A stretch of DNA of 64,000 nt, from contig JAZGUH010000419.1 in NCBI GenBank assembly GCA_037893225.1, positions 248,001 to 312,000 of the forward strand, in the 5' to 3' direction. The position numbers and the translations under genes were made by a program. Each line of letters begins with the position of its first letter. Positions within the stretch are counted from its first letter, which is position 1. Shown piece by piece: positions 33,565 through 46,000 of this stretch. The DNA comes from Hippasteria phrygiana. Lineage: Eukaryota > Echinodermata > Asteroidea > Valvatida > Goniasteridae. The notes under the pieces are model-generated. The model was not told the DNA's origin, searched no databases, and saw only the letters and a program-made list of their open reading frames with translations.

Positions 33565-34189
33565 TTTGTTAGTTGAGATAAACACATGGTGTTACCGCAA
33601 ACCGAAACGATGTTTTATTTTTTATTTGGAAATACTTAAGGAACAATTTCTCCGAGAAATAACGTTTTGTGCCATAAGTAGTGTTATATTTGTTTATAAT
33701 CGATATCGATATCCACTTGCCAAGCCAAATAGGACTAATTTTAAAGCCAAAGTTTATCAAAAATGTATTATTCAAAATTTAAAAATAAGTTGTGGGTTAA
33801 TACAATTCATGGTAATCAGTTTGGTGCAGCCATTTTGGGCTATATTTAGCATATATAGCACGACATGGGGCAAAGGGGACCCCCTTTTTGTGTTGGTCAT
33901 TGTGTTCCAGGAATCCCAGGAATTATTTTCAGAAATCTAGGGGTATGTGTTAGGTAACAACAGTCTGGAGTGTGTGTAGTGTATAGGGACAAAAGGGGGT
34001 ACCCCTGTGCCCTATATATCGTGCTGGGTATCCTATTTAATGTGGGCGAGCAGTTAATTGTTTACATTTTGGACACTGAAAATAAGAAAAGGCCGGACTT
34101 CCAAAAAACAACATTGCATTCAACAGCAATGACAATTTCCAATGACGTCCAAATGGACTCAAGTTCCACTTCGGACAATATTTGTACAG

Positions 34190-34440
34190 CTACCCAAAAT
34201 TGTCCTGGCCGGATAATTGTTTTTCATAAAAGAAAACCATCGGGTTTTTTCCCACCAGAACAAAAAAAATGTTGAATATTATTGTCAAGGATTTCCGTCC
34301 CACCCACCCCCCAAAACAAACAACATAAATGCGATTTTCCTCGATATGAAAATATATTAAAATTTATTCCTGGGGAGGCGCGCAGATAAGAGGCCGCGCC
34401 AAGGGCCAAGACCAGGGCGGACTCTGAGTACTCCATTTTG
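34190..34440 (+). repeat. Diverged direct repeat, copy 2
   Basis: Partner of 32640-32890, sharing aatattattgtcaaggattt (approximately) and ggggaggcgcgcagat. It lies at the inner edge of the right arm. The stretch 33565-34190 has AT-rich open frames without recognisable domains. Confidence 0.5.
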
Positions 34441-36760
34441 AAAAGAAGTCTGCGAGGAGAAATTTTACCTGCTGTCCCCCCCCCCGACTGTTTGATCTGT
34501 TTTTCTGCCTTACTAAAAAATCTAAGAGTAGTCGGCGAATTTGAGGTCAGAGGGCAGTAGAGGTGGTTTTACCTAAAAGTGCTATTTGCCTGGTTTGTTT
34601 AACGCGTTGTCGATGGCGGGCAATAAAGGCATGTGTATTTTAAAGTTCCAAGTTGCATCGCAAAGAGTTTTAAAGTTTTCAGCAAAATTTTTGAAAGGTC
34701 GGGGGCCACTTTTTACATGGCCTGGACAGTATGATCAAAAGACACAACAAATATTTTGTAGAATGGAAAACCTCCCCAAGGCAAAAGTTTTCTATTGTTT
34801 TTTAAACCATTGCCGAAATATTCACCCAACAAAAAACAAATTTTTTTCAACTTGGAGGAAAACCCCCACCCCCACTTTTGGCAGTTCCGCATAAAGAAAA
34901 ACAGAAAAGGGCAGCAGGCCGGCCGGCACCGGCGCTGCTTTGCCCCCCCCCCCCTTTTCAAAAGTGTTCCGTCGCCCCTGCAATCCCCTAGGACACCCAG
35001 GCCTACTATAAATGTGCAAAATACGTTAGCAAAGATACGTACACATAGATGCAGAGAAAATATTGTTTCTATATTTTAATATAACTTGAAACAGGGATTC
35101 AATATTGGCTTTTTTGCCCTTCACATCCGTATGTTTTTATAAAAAAAAGGCAATTATTGAATTTACATCATCCCGATGCAAGATTACACCCTTTAGAAAC
35201 AAAGAAATTCGTAAAAGGCACTATCATAGCAAATTGGGGGTGCGCATTTACGGGTAAAATGTGAATCGGGTACCTGTTAAAACTTCAGTACATGTTCCTG
35301 AACCTGTCATTGTGAGATAAGGTGATTAAATTGAATACTGTAAATTGAAACTAGTGTGGGATATGAATTACACAATTGGTTTCGATTTTGGAAAAACGGA
35401 TATTCAAGGAAACCTTTAACAAAATTAAGCCTTCCATTTTTGTGACATGCTAAAAACAACTTGAACATCTTCAAATTTGCTCCATGGTCTAATAATTGTA
35501 ACTGCATTCACTTGCTAGTAGTCTTCTTGGAATATGAATAGCACACCCATCCATTTTTTCAACATTAAATCAGATAACCGTTAATCAGGATAACCGGATT
35601 TTGAAATCTGATTTCTCCCACCACTAACCAGTAGCGTATCCAGCTTTTTGTACCAGGGAGGGCAAACAACATCTGACCCGTCTTAAAACAGTCCTTTTTT
35701 TAATGATGCCTCAAATGCCCTTTGTTCCCCCCATGTTGGATACGCCACTGCTGTTGACTGATACTACATTAATATTTCTAAAGCTTAGAATATGTGTCAT
35801 TCATTAAATTAGGGTCCAACTTTGGTGTCCCTGTTACATCTGACATGTATAGGATTTTACAATTCAGGACTCATTCTTTAATTAGTGCCTTCTATCTTGA
35901 AGGGTGATCATGTAAAGCAGTTTACCTGCCAAACAAGTAAAAGAAGTGTGAAGTCAATTTTAATGATACTTGATGGGAAATTACACGTCGGGTGTAAAGG
36001 GGACACCAAATCATGTCACACTTTTGGATCCCTAATTTATAGAACGACCCATGTGCCTATCGATGAATCCCGAATTGATGAAAACAGCACCAATTTGCAC
36101 ACTTCCATGTTGGAAAGCGAGGATCTCATGCGAATTAAAAACTTACTATGTTACACCTGCACTGCAATTTATGGCGCGATTGAATTTGTTGAATAGCACT
36201 GTTTGTTTATTCTCAAGAGCCTTGCTTTCAACCTGAAGTGTGCATACAGGGCTAATGTGAAATTCCTCTATTCCTAAAGTTCTAACATAACTTTAGATCA
36301 AACAGAGAGCCCTTTATTTAATAAATGTAATTTTCACAATATTTTAATGGCAAAGATTTTGGCTTGTGTTTACACTCATTTTCACTACATCAGGATACTA
36401 TAGTTAAACAAATCAAGTGAAAGTTTAAAGGAAAATAAAGTATGAGTCAACCTTCTTCAGCAAGGTCGTTTGGAACAGCCAAATAAACCAAGTAACATTT
36501 CTCTCCCTTGCAAATGCATCAAAGCTACTTACATATACCGATTCAAAAATTGCACAATTATAATCCTGGTAACAGTGAACATGCTTTGGCATTAATGTTC
36601 AAGTATTTAGATACATACCCGTTCATGAAAAAAGTATCAATGTTAGTTATCCCACGATAGCAAACTTGATGCACAACCAGCCCCACCCCCCACAACCAAT
36701 TGGCACCCCACTGGCAAAAACGAAAAAAAGCATCTTGTATAATGCCCCTAGCTGGCACTG

Positions 36761-36949
36761 CAGGGGCGGATCTAGGTTTAACTAAGGGGGGGGGGGGGGG
36801 GGGTTACCTGAGGTGATTGGCCTCTACACCCCAGCATGCCGAATTTTCGACACCCAACAATGGTTATTTTTTTTTTTTTTTTTCAGCCCAAGGGGGGCTT
36901 TAAACCCCCAAACCCCCACCCACCCCCCCCCCCCAGAGATCCGCCACTG
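36761..36949. mobile_element. Miniature element, CAGKGGCGGATC termini
   Basis: The ends caggggcggatc and gatccgccactg are inverted, and are flanked by agtg/cactg repeats around a site that is uninterrupted in the left arm (about 26430). The interior holds poly(G), poly(T) and poly(C) runs, so the exact length is doubtful. The terminus resembles hAT-type elements, but the duplication looks shorter than 8 bp. Confidence 0.65.
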
Positions 36950-36952
36950 CAC

Positions 36953-37487
36953 TGTGTCCATCCCGGTTGTTGCCACCCTCCTGCGGTGTGTAAGAGTTCC
37001 ACTGAGGAGTCTGAGGTATTGTACAGTCTATCCTGGTTGTTGCCACCCTCCTGCGGTGTGCAAGAGTTCCACTGAGGAGTCCGAGGTATTATACGGTCCA
37101 TCCCGGTTGTTGCCACCCTCCTGCTGCGTGCAAGAGTTCCACTGAGGAGTCCGAGGTATTGTACGGTCCATCCCGGTTGCTGCCACCCTCCTGCTGTGTG
37201 TAAGAGTTCCACTGAGGAGTCCGAGGTATTGTACGGTCCATCTGGATTGTTGCCACCCTCCTGATGTGTGCAAGAGTTCCACTGAGGAGTCTGAGGTATT
37301 GTACGGTCCATCCCGGTTGTTGCCACCCTCCTGCTGTGTGCAAGAGTTCCACTGAGGAGTCTGAGGTATTGTACGGTCCATCCCGGTTGTTGCCACCCTC
37401 CTGCTGTGTGCAAGAGTTCCACTGAGGAGTCCGAGGTATTGTACGGTCCATCCCGGTTGTTGCCACCCTCCTGCTGTGTGTCTCAGT
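36953..37487. repeat. 70-bp minisatellite, right copy, about 7.5 units
   Basis: Inverse-orientation counterpart of 23943-24541. It has the same 70-bp unit but a different set of variants (tgcggtgtg, tgctgcgtg, tgatgtgtg), showing independent turnover since the duplication. Minus-strand frames remain open as artefacts. Confidence 0.93.
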
Positions 37488-37600
37488 TCTTCCTGTCTTC
37501 TCCGATCCCTCTCATCAGCCCGTTGCTGATATTCAAGTAGACTCACTACTCGCCTCATCAATACCAGAGGTTTTGCTCGCCCGTGCCTTCTTCACAATGG
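37488..37600 (-). pseudogene. Exon-like block D, right copy
   Basis: After acceptor ttgttatag (minus) it reads AIVKKARASKTSGIDEASSE then a stop, with LLEYQQRADERDRRRQEELR in the shifted frame. The same frame conflict exists in the left copy. It leads into the minisatellite. Confidence 0.45.
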
Positions 37601-38437
37601 CTATAACAAATGACAGTGAGTAAAAATCCTTTACTTTAAAAAGGTAATATAACACATTTGCAAACATCACAAACCAAACAAAATGAATTATTATAAAAGA
37701 CCTTATTTGACTAAGTAAATAATGATCTCAAGCAACCTGTGAAAACATGGCACCTGGTGAGCTGTCATTTTTGTTTTAAATGGTATTTTTATATCAATTT
37801 CCAGTGATTGTCAGCCAGCCATCGCTGGAAATAGTCTAGTTCCCAGACTTTATAATCCCCGTCTATCTATCTATCTATCTGAAAAAAGGGTCATGGACCA
37901 AACTACAAGAAAATGTTTTTCCCCAAGCATCTACACACAGGAAACTTTAAATTGGTCAGCGTTACAGTATTTGCTATAAAATACTAACCCCCAATTCCAT
38001 TCATTTCTGAAAATTACAGCAAAAGCAAATGTTTTATACTACATTAAATAGTTCCCTCACTTGCATACATGTACAAGAAAATCATTAACCCTAAAATTTC
38101 CAAATCCTCAAAATTTCCTTTTTTTGCCAAATGAATGACTTTGGAAGCTGAAGCATCGGAGGATTTTGTAGGATTGAGGTCATTTGCCTCTGGAGGAAAA
38201 TGGAGGATCCAATCTGTTGCTGGATAATTTCGGAGGATTGAGGTTTTACTGGGCATCTATTTAAAACCCACTGGAGGATTTTGCAGGATAAGGCAGCGGT
38301 CCCCAGTACCAAACATTGGAGCAGTTTGGAATCTGAGGATATTGGAGGATTCAGGTTACATGTAGGACAAATGATGTAGGGAGTTCAGGTTCAAGTGTAC
38401 TATACGTAAATTCTTTGGCAATGCCTGTGAAAGTTAC

Positions 38438-38544
38438 CTTGAAATTGGGTTCTTGATGAAGATGATGCTGCCTTGGCCATCGTCTTGTCTCCATGAGAAT
38501 CAGTTACAGGATCCATTGATGTCGTTTATCAGATGTATCAAAGT
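38438..38544 (-). pseudogene. Exon-like block C, right copy
   Basis: 107 bases between ctttcag and gtaac on the minus strand. Read from block B the frame ends in TAA just after HQWIL. The internal-ATG frame (MDPVTDSHGDKTMAKAASSS) stays open into block D. Substitutions relative to the left copy are partly silent in that second frame (for example GAC/GAT-type changes are few). Function is undecided. Confidence 0.45.
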
Positions 38545-38711
38545 CTGAAAGAAAGATTACATTTGTTAACCAATCATGTTTGGTCGGCAAAAAAAAAAAA
38601 AGCTTCAGTATTGTCTTCTTCAAAAAATGGAAAGAGGTCCTTCTTTACTCCTTAAGTTCAATACTTACAAAGCTCTAAAATATTTCTAGCACCCGATGGA
38701 ATTACATTTAC

Positions 38712-38775
38712 CTCCAGAATTGTCAAAATCCTCAAAGTCTTGACTCTGGTCGTCCTCTGTACATGTAGTCTCCAT
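38712..38775 (-). pseudogene. Exon-like block B, right copy
   Basis: METTCTEDDQSQDFEDFDNS plus G, then donor gtaaatg, on the minus strand. It differs from the left copy by two acidic-region changes (L to F, D to E). Length and splice site are conserved. Confidence 0.45.
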
Positions 38776-39239
38776 GATGTCATTGTCAAGATGGTAGCGA
38801 TTGTCTATCACTCATGGGGCGTTGACCTAATACAAGATAACAAAAAGGCTACAATGTACATATAAAATATATAAATCAAATATTAGGCCAATTAAAAAAA
38901 ATGGAAAAAAAAATTAAAAAAAATTTGATCGTCCCCGCCTGGCTCCTTTTATTGAAGCTGCATCATTTTTTTGTTTTTGCCCTCCAAAAAAGCTACATTT
39001 TTCATGCATTTTGATTTATCTTTGCGCCATTCTTTTGATGATCGATTTCATTTCCCAATGTTTAAGACTTCCACAAAATTTGTTGGTAAAAGTTTAGTAA
39101 AAGTCCCCGGAAATACAAAAAATGTGCTCACTGCGTATGTTCAGTGCCTTTGCGGTCAAATAATAGCTGAAATGAATCTGATGCTGGTTCACAGTCAAAT
39201 GTAACTACTACCTTTGGAAAATACACCGTACCGATTCAT

Positions 39240-39535
39240 TACGGCTGTCCTGAATATACCGAATATTCAAATATTTGATTACCCGAATATTTAAATATAT
39301 TTTTGCCGGTTCGACTATTAAAAAAATATATATACAGATACGAGACTAACATGTATGCTATTTTAATAGATAAGTTACGGCGTGCCTTTCGTGCAACTTT
39401 ATTGCCGTAGCATGCAATTGAAGTTGCAGTTGACGCATTGAAAACTTGATCAGCTATTATCTAATATTTGAATATTTGGTCAGCCCAGTTTTAAATAGTC
39501 GAATACTAAATTATTCAAAAATGAAGAGCCCTACA
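39240..39535. repeat. AT-rich MITE-like repeat
   Basis: aatattcaaatatttgatta at the left and aatatttgaatatttggtca at the right are roughly inverted. The outer end agggctcttcatttttga aligns with a truncated counterpart in the left arm (about 21930). No gene. Confidence 0.45.
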
Positions 39536-39946
39536 ATTAATGTCAATGTCAATTTTGCAACCTTTTTTATTTAGACTACGTTTCAATTCATTATTTTGCA
39601 GTCTTTTCATGATGAGAGGTGTCCTTAACTACACTTTTACCTGAATATGCACCATGTAAAACCAGGCAGGCAGAACAATATTCAGGGTGGCCATTGATTG
39701 TTTGGCCAATGAAACAAAATGTGTGAACAATTTGTAAAACCTTACCCAACACTTCCAAGTTCTTCAGGCTTTCCTGATATGTACCCTGCTATCAGCGATT
39801 ACTTCCTTAGCGGATGTAGTGCGTTGCTGAATTTGAGTTTTTCCATTGGATAGTGGTTGCTTGGTTAGCAGTCTAGGAAGACTTCACCATGGTTGAGTTG
39901 GCCAACATGGTACAATCATCAGTGCCATCCCTCTGTCTGCTCTCAA

Positions 39947-40088
39947 TTACGTACTGTATTGCTCAACGATAACACCACCTGGCTGGTTGTACTCGATACA
40001 ATGGCTTATTTCCATGTACTTTACATCAGTTATTCCTAGACGGAATTCCTTCAACATTCTCTTCAGGATGTCATTTTCACGCTCCAAT
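39947..40088 (-). CDS. KIF27: KIF27 probable terminal exon i
   Basis: Acceptor cttttgcaacag, phase 2. It encodes LERENDILKRMLKEFRLGIT then DVKYMEISHCIEYNQPGG and VIVEQYST, then TAA. A donor-like acagtacgt just before the stop leaves open an alternative splice. The outer breakpoint of the inverted duplication lies within this exon. Confidence 0.65.
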
Positions 40089-43000
40089 CTGTTGCAAAAG
40101 TGACAAAAAGAAATCTGAAAATACTTTCATGAATTGTAACCATGGAAAGCCTGATTACGCTATACGATAGTCACCAGTCTTGGTTCAAGACGATAGTGAT
40201 CAATAACAGATCGTGCACTGCCTCTAATTAGTTTCAGCAGCGCGCCCTCTAACAGTACGATTAGACCAACTCATGGGCTTGTACTATCTGGAGAATCCTG
40301 TAGTAATGTGAGCGCGGCCGTAATATGCAGATGATCCGTTCGTGTAAATTTTCATAACCTTCGAACAACATGGCGGTTCATTCGGCGGCCCATATCGTAC
40401 GATAATGGAAGAAAGCAGATAGTTTATGCGCGTTATATTGAGCGCGCCGCATAGCTATAGCATCTTTTGAAGGAACATGCAAAACATATTTCTGTTAAAC
40501 ATGAAGTTGGTGCTTTTCTTGGGGATGTCGTTGGGTGTAATACTTCTGCATCACATTAAGTTTGCGATTCTTGTCACATGAAAATATTAGTCAAAGCAAT
40601 CGCAGATGGAATTCGTAATCAATTCAGTTTTGATGATTCCCCCTCCCCCTTTTCTTTTTTAAGTGAATTTCGTACTGAAATTCAATAGGAATTATCACAC
40701 AGACTAGCCGAGGGGTTTAGGGTATACAAGTCTGTCTATTTGATGGTTTTATAAATATCCCTTTTTCCATTCATATGTTCCCAACCACTCTTTTGTACCC
40801 CCCTCCCCTCCCAACTCATCTCTGTGAATCATTTCTGTCCTTACTACTATGGCGAGTGATTTGAAGGCGAAGTTGTTCTTGAAATCAAAACGGAGGCACA
40901 GATTGAAAAATTGAGCAGTTTTCCAGGACGCAGTCGGTTAGTTCAGTCCCAGTCACAATACAAGCAAAGTTCTTTGCCCTGTGGGAATCGCGTATCGTAT
41001 GATCACTTGTAGTACGCGGCCCGTACAGTCTAGTCATGTTTTGTGACCTTGGGCCATATAGCCCTAGACCCGACTCATTAATATGTTCAGGTCATCACGT
41101 AATACATATGCATTTCTGTTTTGCGATCGTTAATTGGTTCCCTTGGAAAGCCGAGGGAATAAGGAAAAGTTAAACCACTGGTGCAGGATTCCCAAGATGA
41201 TAGTGCGAGCCCATGAGTTGGTCTAATCGTACTGTTAGAGGGTGCACTGCGGAAACGAATCAGCGGCAGTGCATGCCTTATTGATCACCATCGTCTTGAA
41301 CCAAGACAAGATGGTCACTTGTTCTTGTGATCATTGCTACATCAAATAGGTTTCTTACCTCAAAACTTTCTTCTCCCTTTGTTCTAAACTTGCTTCTGTA
41401 GACTCTAACAAGTCTGAGGCTTCCTTCCTTTTTGTTTCTAGATAAGAAACTCGTTGGCGTAGCCTTTTTATTTCTAGATCTGTGGAATAGATATGGGGCA
41501 AAAAAGGTTTCCTGAATAATTTCACGTGGACTGCGATGGACCTATGATGTAATGTCACACAATTTTCACCTTGTTGCATTTGAAAAGCAGGTATGGACAG
41601 ACAACTACGCTGTGGTATCATGGTATGCATTTCAGTACATTTTGGGGTCATGCCTTTTTTTTGCGGCAACAAGCCCCTCTGAAAGCGTACAGCGAAGGCA
41701 GAAATACCTCTGCACAGCATCGTGATTTATTTCATGCACGAAACAGCTGGCTTTGCAAAGCGCTGCATCGCTCTTTTCAGGGAATCAGTTTAAGAATTGT
41801 TGAGCTATGCACAACTTTAGCCGGCATTTATTTTAGAAATACTGTTATCAGCCCAAATGCCTCATTTGGCAACCATTTCGTGCACCTTGACCGCCCTCCC
41901 TGTAGTAATAAAGGGGCAAAAAGGGACAAAAAGGGGCGAGGCAAAAAATTGAGAGTACAACATTTTGTGTATTCTATTTACTCTAGTTTTTGTTTAGTTG
42001 TATCTGTTTTCTTTTCTTTTGTGCCATAATTGCCCATCAACGAATAAGAAACGAAAAACATGGCCATACGTCATATGCGCCCCCGGGTGGTCGCTGTGTC
42101 GCCCCCGGGTGGTCGCTGTGTCGCCCCCGGGTGGTCGCTGTGTCGCCCCCGGGTGGTCGCTGTGTCGCCCCCGGGTGGTCGCTGTGTCGCCCCCGGGTGG
42201 TCGCTGTGTCGCCCCCGGGTGGTCGCTGTGTCGCCCCCGGGTGGTCGCTGTGTCTCCTTCTGAATAACTGAAAAGCAAACCAATTAGAACATTTTAATTT
42301 TTGCTTTTATAATTAACCTATTGAATGTTCCCGAAGCAGAACATGCTCTGCAGTTGGGCGTCTCCGATCCTAAGTCGTAAGACGAAGCCGAAGCCAATCA
42401 ATTCTCATAATACGAAGGGCACATGCGAATCATACGACTACAGCAGGTGTACTGTGACGTTTAATGATGCTAGAATAGGGTAGTCTGAGAAGTCAAAAAG
42501 AGATGTGGAATGCGTATGCGTACGGGGGGGGGGGGGGGGGGGGGGGGGTGCCACTGCATATGCCATGCGTGCAGGGGAGAGGGGGGTAAACAATTTCGGC
42601 ATTTCGTGCGTATGTACTTCATGGACGGCCCCTTGAGCGAGAGCGAGCATAAGCATGCCTCAACCGGGTAACGCAAAATGGACCTTACCAACAGAGGGCG
42701 CTGTGAATTAGTCATAATTCAAACTTATTTACGCTGAACAAATCAAGACCAGTTAGAAGAAAAAAATTCCACAAACTCCATTTTAAAGCCCAAAAATATA
42801 TAATTTGCTGAAGAAACATTTTTTCCTTTTTATATAAATATGCATGTGGTCGACCAGAATTGCCACGAGCGCCTTGAATAAAGGCTACATGTAGTCATAC
42901 CATGGACAGCGCCCTCTCTTAAAAGCTTTATACCAGTAAACGGCTGTGAGACAAAATTCTGTTTACCAATGGCATTCACAATGGGCGATGATGGTACCAT

Positions 43001-46000
43001 GTACCAAGGCAAACAAACCTTTGCATAGCTAACAACCTGTTGGGGAGGGGGGGGGGGGGGGGGGGGGGGAGTTACATACAAACATTAACCCTAACAGCCC
43101 AAGGCTTTTTACTAGAATCCTTCCCTAACCACACAAACTCCAACACTGTGTAGTAAACCAATGGCACATTCTTTGTACTTGGACAAAATCAGGGCATCAA
43201 GTCCCATGCAAAGTGATGGTGCCAAGGCTCTACAGTACCCAATCACACAAAATTCAACACAAATGGGGTGTTTGATTTTGGCAGGTTAGGGATGGTTAGG
43301 GTTAAGTTGAGTCATTGAAATGTCAAATGTATATGTCTACAATTATTTTGAGTCATTGTGGTGGACATTTAAATTTAACATGCACAAGAGTCACTGCTGC
43401 ATCACATGGAATATCATCACATGGAATAATTTGGGGGTAACATAATTTGGTGGGGAAAATCTTCCCCTCTCCCCCCCCCCCCCCCAAATAATTGGCAGTT
43501 CAGCACAAGAAAAACATAGCATGGGGCAGCAGCGGGCCGGCACTGGTACTACTTTAATCCCTTCCCCAACTTACAGAAGCGTTCGGCCACTCCTATCAGG
43601 GAGTAATGGTCATCAGTAATGTGGTCATGGTGGTTTGCTAATATGTGCTGGTGTTTTAGAAAGAAAAAAAGCAAAGGCTTCTTGTTTTTCTTGTGCCAGT
43701 TTCGTTTTCTCGACACGGATCAACAGAATATAATAGGACCTTGGAGGCAACTTCGTCCTTTCTCCTGACACAGTGTCCTGCAAGTCTCAGCCTTCTGGTT
43801 CTCAGCCTCTCAGAAATTGGCACAAGTTTTCCATACAAGTCCTTATTGGTGGTATGTGCTTGCCATGGAACATTGAGTGCTTTTCGTAGTAGGCGAGTGT
43901 AACAACCATCAAGGGCCTTCTTCAGCTTTGATGTTAGTGTCCAAGTTTCTGCCCCATATGTTAGAACTGACTCTACGGTAGCAGTAAACAGCTTGGTCTT
44001 TAGTTCTCTCGGCAATTTACTCCTCCAGATTTTGTCCATACCATTACAGGCTTTCCATGCCTGTGCCTTTCTGATGTTTAAATCTTTCTCAGTGCTGGTA
44101 ATCCATGCTCCTAAGTATTTGAAGTCCTGGACAATTTCCAGGTCACTTCTCTGTCTGTCTTTGTTAAACATTTAAAAGCTCGATTCCTCGAGTCGTACTT
44201 GTAATTTTAGTCTTATTAGTGAACTAATCATTTTGCCTTGTCTCACACCAGTCTGTCTCTACGTACGTTGTGTTTTGTTGTCCTTTGTCTGGTTCCCTGG
44301 TTGTATGTTTGTCTGTCCATAGGTTAGGGCACAAAAGCGTTTTACGCTTAACCTTATACCTAAATGTTGTCACTTAATTTGTTGCTTCTTTATTATTTAA
44401 CTTACTGTGTACATAGTCTCTATCAAATATATTATTAAATTCCTTGGTAATTTCTATATGATTGTAAATATTGTAATGAATGACAACATTGAAATAAATG
44501 TTACAACAACAACAAGATGTTACTTCCATCCAGAGTATTAATTGCAAATGGGGCTTCATTGAACACCAAACAAACACTGTTTCTAGCGGAGATGTATCAC
44601 AAGTCCCTGCAAGTCCATCACAAGCCCTCCAGTCCTAATCCCAATCACAAGCTATTCAAATGAGCTTTGACAAAGGCTTTATGAAAGGACTTCTGAATGG
44701 ACTTCTGAATGGACTTGTGAAAGGACTTGCAGGGACTCGACTACAACTCTGGTTTCTAAGCACCCATCCCTCAGTCATCATGCACTATGATCAACTAGCA
44801 TCCAGCATCCTCTACGTATATACTCTATATGCCCGAATGACTTCACCATATCCTTCACAAACATCAGCTTTTTCAATCTCTCCAGTAGTCTTCTGAAGAC
44901 GAACAAGCACACTGTTCAAAACGTCGTGACCTTATCTCACCATCGGCTCTTTTTGGAGCCAACACTTCCTCACAAAACCGATATCTTTTAATTCTGTGAT
45001 CCAAAACCTACTCTCCAGCAAAGGAAATCTCTTCATTAGACAGCTACCACTTGGGTCTGGGCAGTGGAACCCGTCTATTACATTACACCTACCTAAGTTC
45101 CCTGACTTCTTTCCTTGATTTTCTGACTGGTGTCGCCCCTGGTCTAGTGTCCTGACTTCTGTCAATCTCATCATTGCCTGGGTATAAGAAAGGAGAGGTG
45201 ACAGTGACTTTCAAACAGGCTGGCGTGTAGAGTCTGGGGAATTAACCTTCTACCATTTATAAGCAGGAGTCAATCTCATCATTGCCTGGGTATAAGAAAG
45301 GAGAGGTGACAGTGACTTTCAAACAGGCTGGCGTGTAGAGTCTGGGGAATTAACCTTCTACCATTTATAAGCAGGAGCCAATCTCATCATTGCCTGGGTA
45401 TAAGAAAGGAGAGGTGACAGTGACTTTCAAACAGGCTGGCGTGTAGAGTCTGGGGAATTAACCTTCTACCATTTATAAGCAGGAGCCAATCTCATCATTG
45501 CCTGGGTATAAGAAAGGAGAGGTGACAGTGACTTTCAAACAGGCTGGCGTGTAGAGTCTGGGGAATTAACCTTCTACCATTTATAAGCAGGAGCCAATCT
45601 CATCATTGCCTGGGTATAAGAAAGGAGAGGTGACAGTGACTTTCAAACAGGCTGGCGTGTAGAGTCTGGGGAATTAACCTTCTACCATTTATAAGCAGGA
45701 GCCAATCTCATCATTGCCTGGGTATAAGAAAGGAGAGGTGACAGTGACTTTCAAACAGGCTGGCGTGTAGAGTCTGGGGAATTAACCTTCTACCATTTAT
45801 AAGCAGGAGCCAATCTCATCATTGCCTGGGTATAAGAAAGGAGAGGTGACAGTGACTTTCAAACAGGCTGGCGTGTAGAGTCTGGGGAATTAACCTTCTA
45901 CCATTTATAAGCAGGAGCCAATCTCATCATTGCCTGGGTATAAGAAAGGAGAGGTGACAGTGACTTTCAAACAGGCTGGCGTGTAGAGTCTGGGGAATTA

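Larger units (their letters stand above)
34729..40010 (-). repeat. Right arm of the large inverted duplication
   Basis: Reverse-complement partner of 21467-28971. The outer edge falls within the last KIF27 coding exon (around the codons of CIEYNQ); the inner edge is near 34729. It carries paired exon-like blocks, the 70-bp array and the GC-rich repeat (34729-35000), but lacks the Harbinger MITE and the 1.9-kb insert with the Crypton-like exon. Confidence 0.9.

Noticed and set aside
41994..42283. GGRCVAPGWSL / TATTRGRHSDHPG ORFs
   Set aside because: Artefacts of the 22-bp repeat, open in all frames.
42438..42715. Proline-rich ORFs
   Set aside because: They come from translating the poly(G)/poly(C) run.
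44932..45174. Minus-strand 80-codon ORF as retroelement protein
   Set aside because: No motif recognised; the opposite strand carries the hammerhead-like motif and the frame runs into the satellite.
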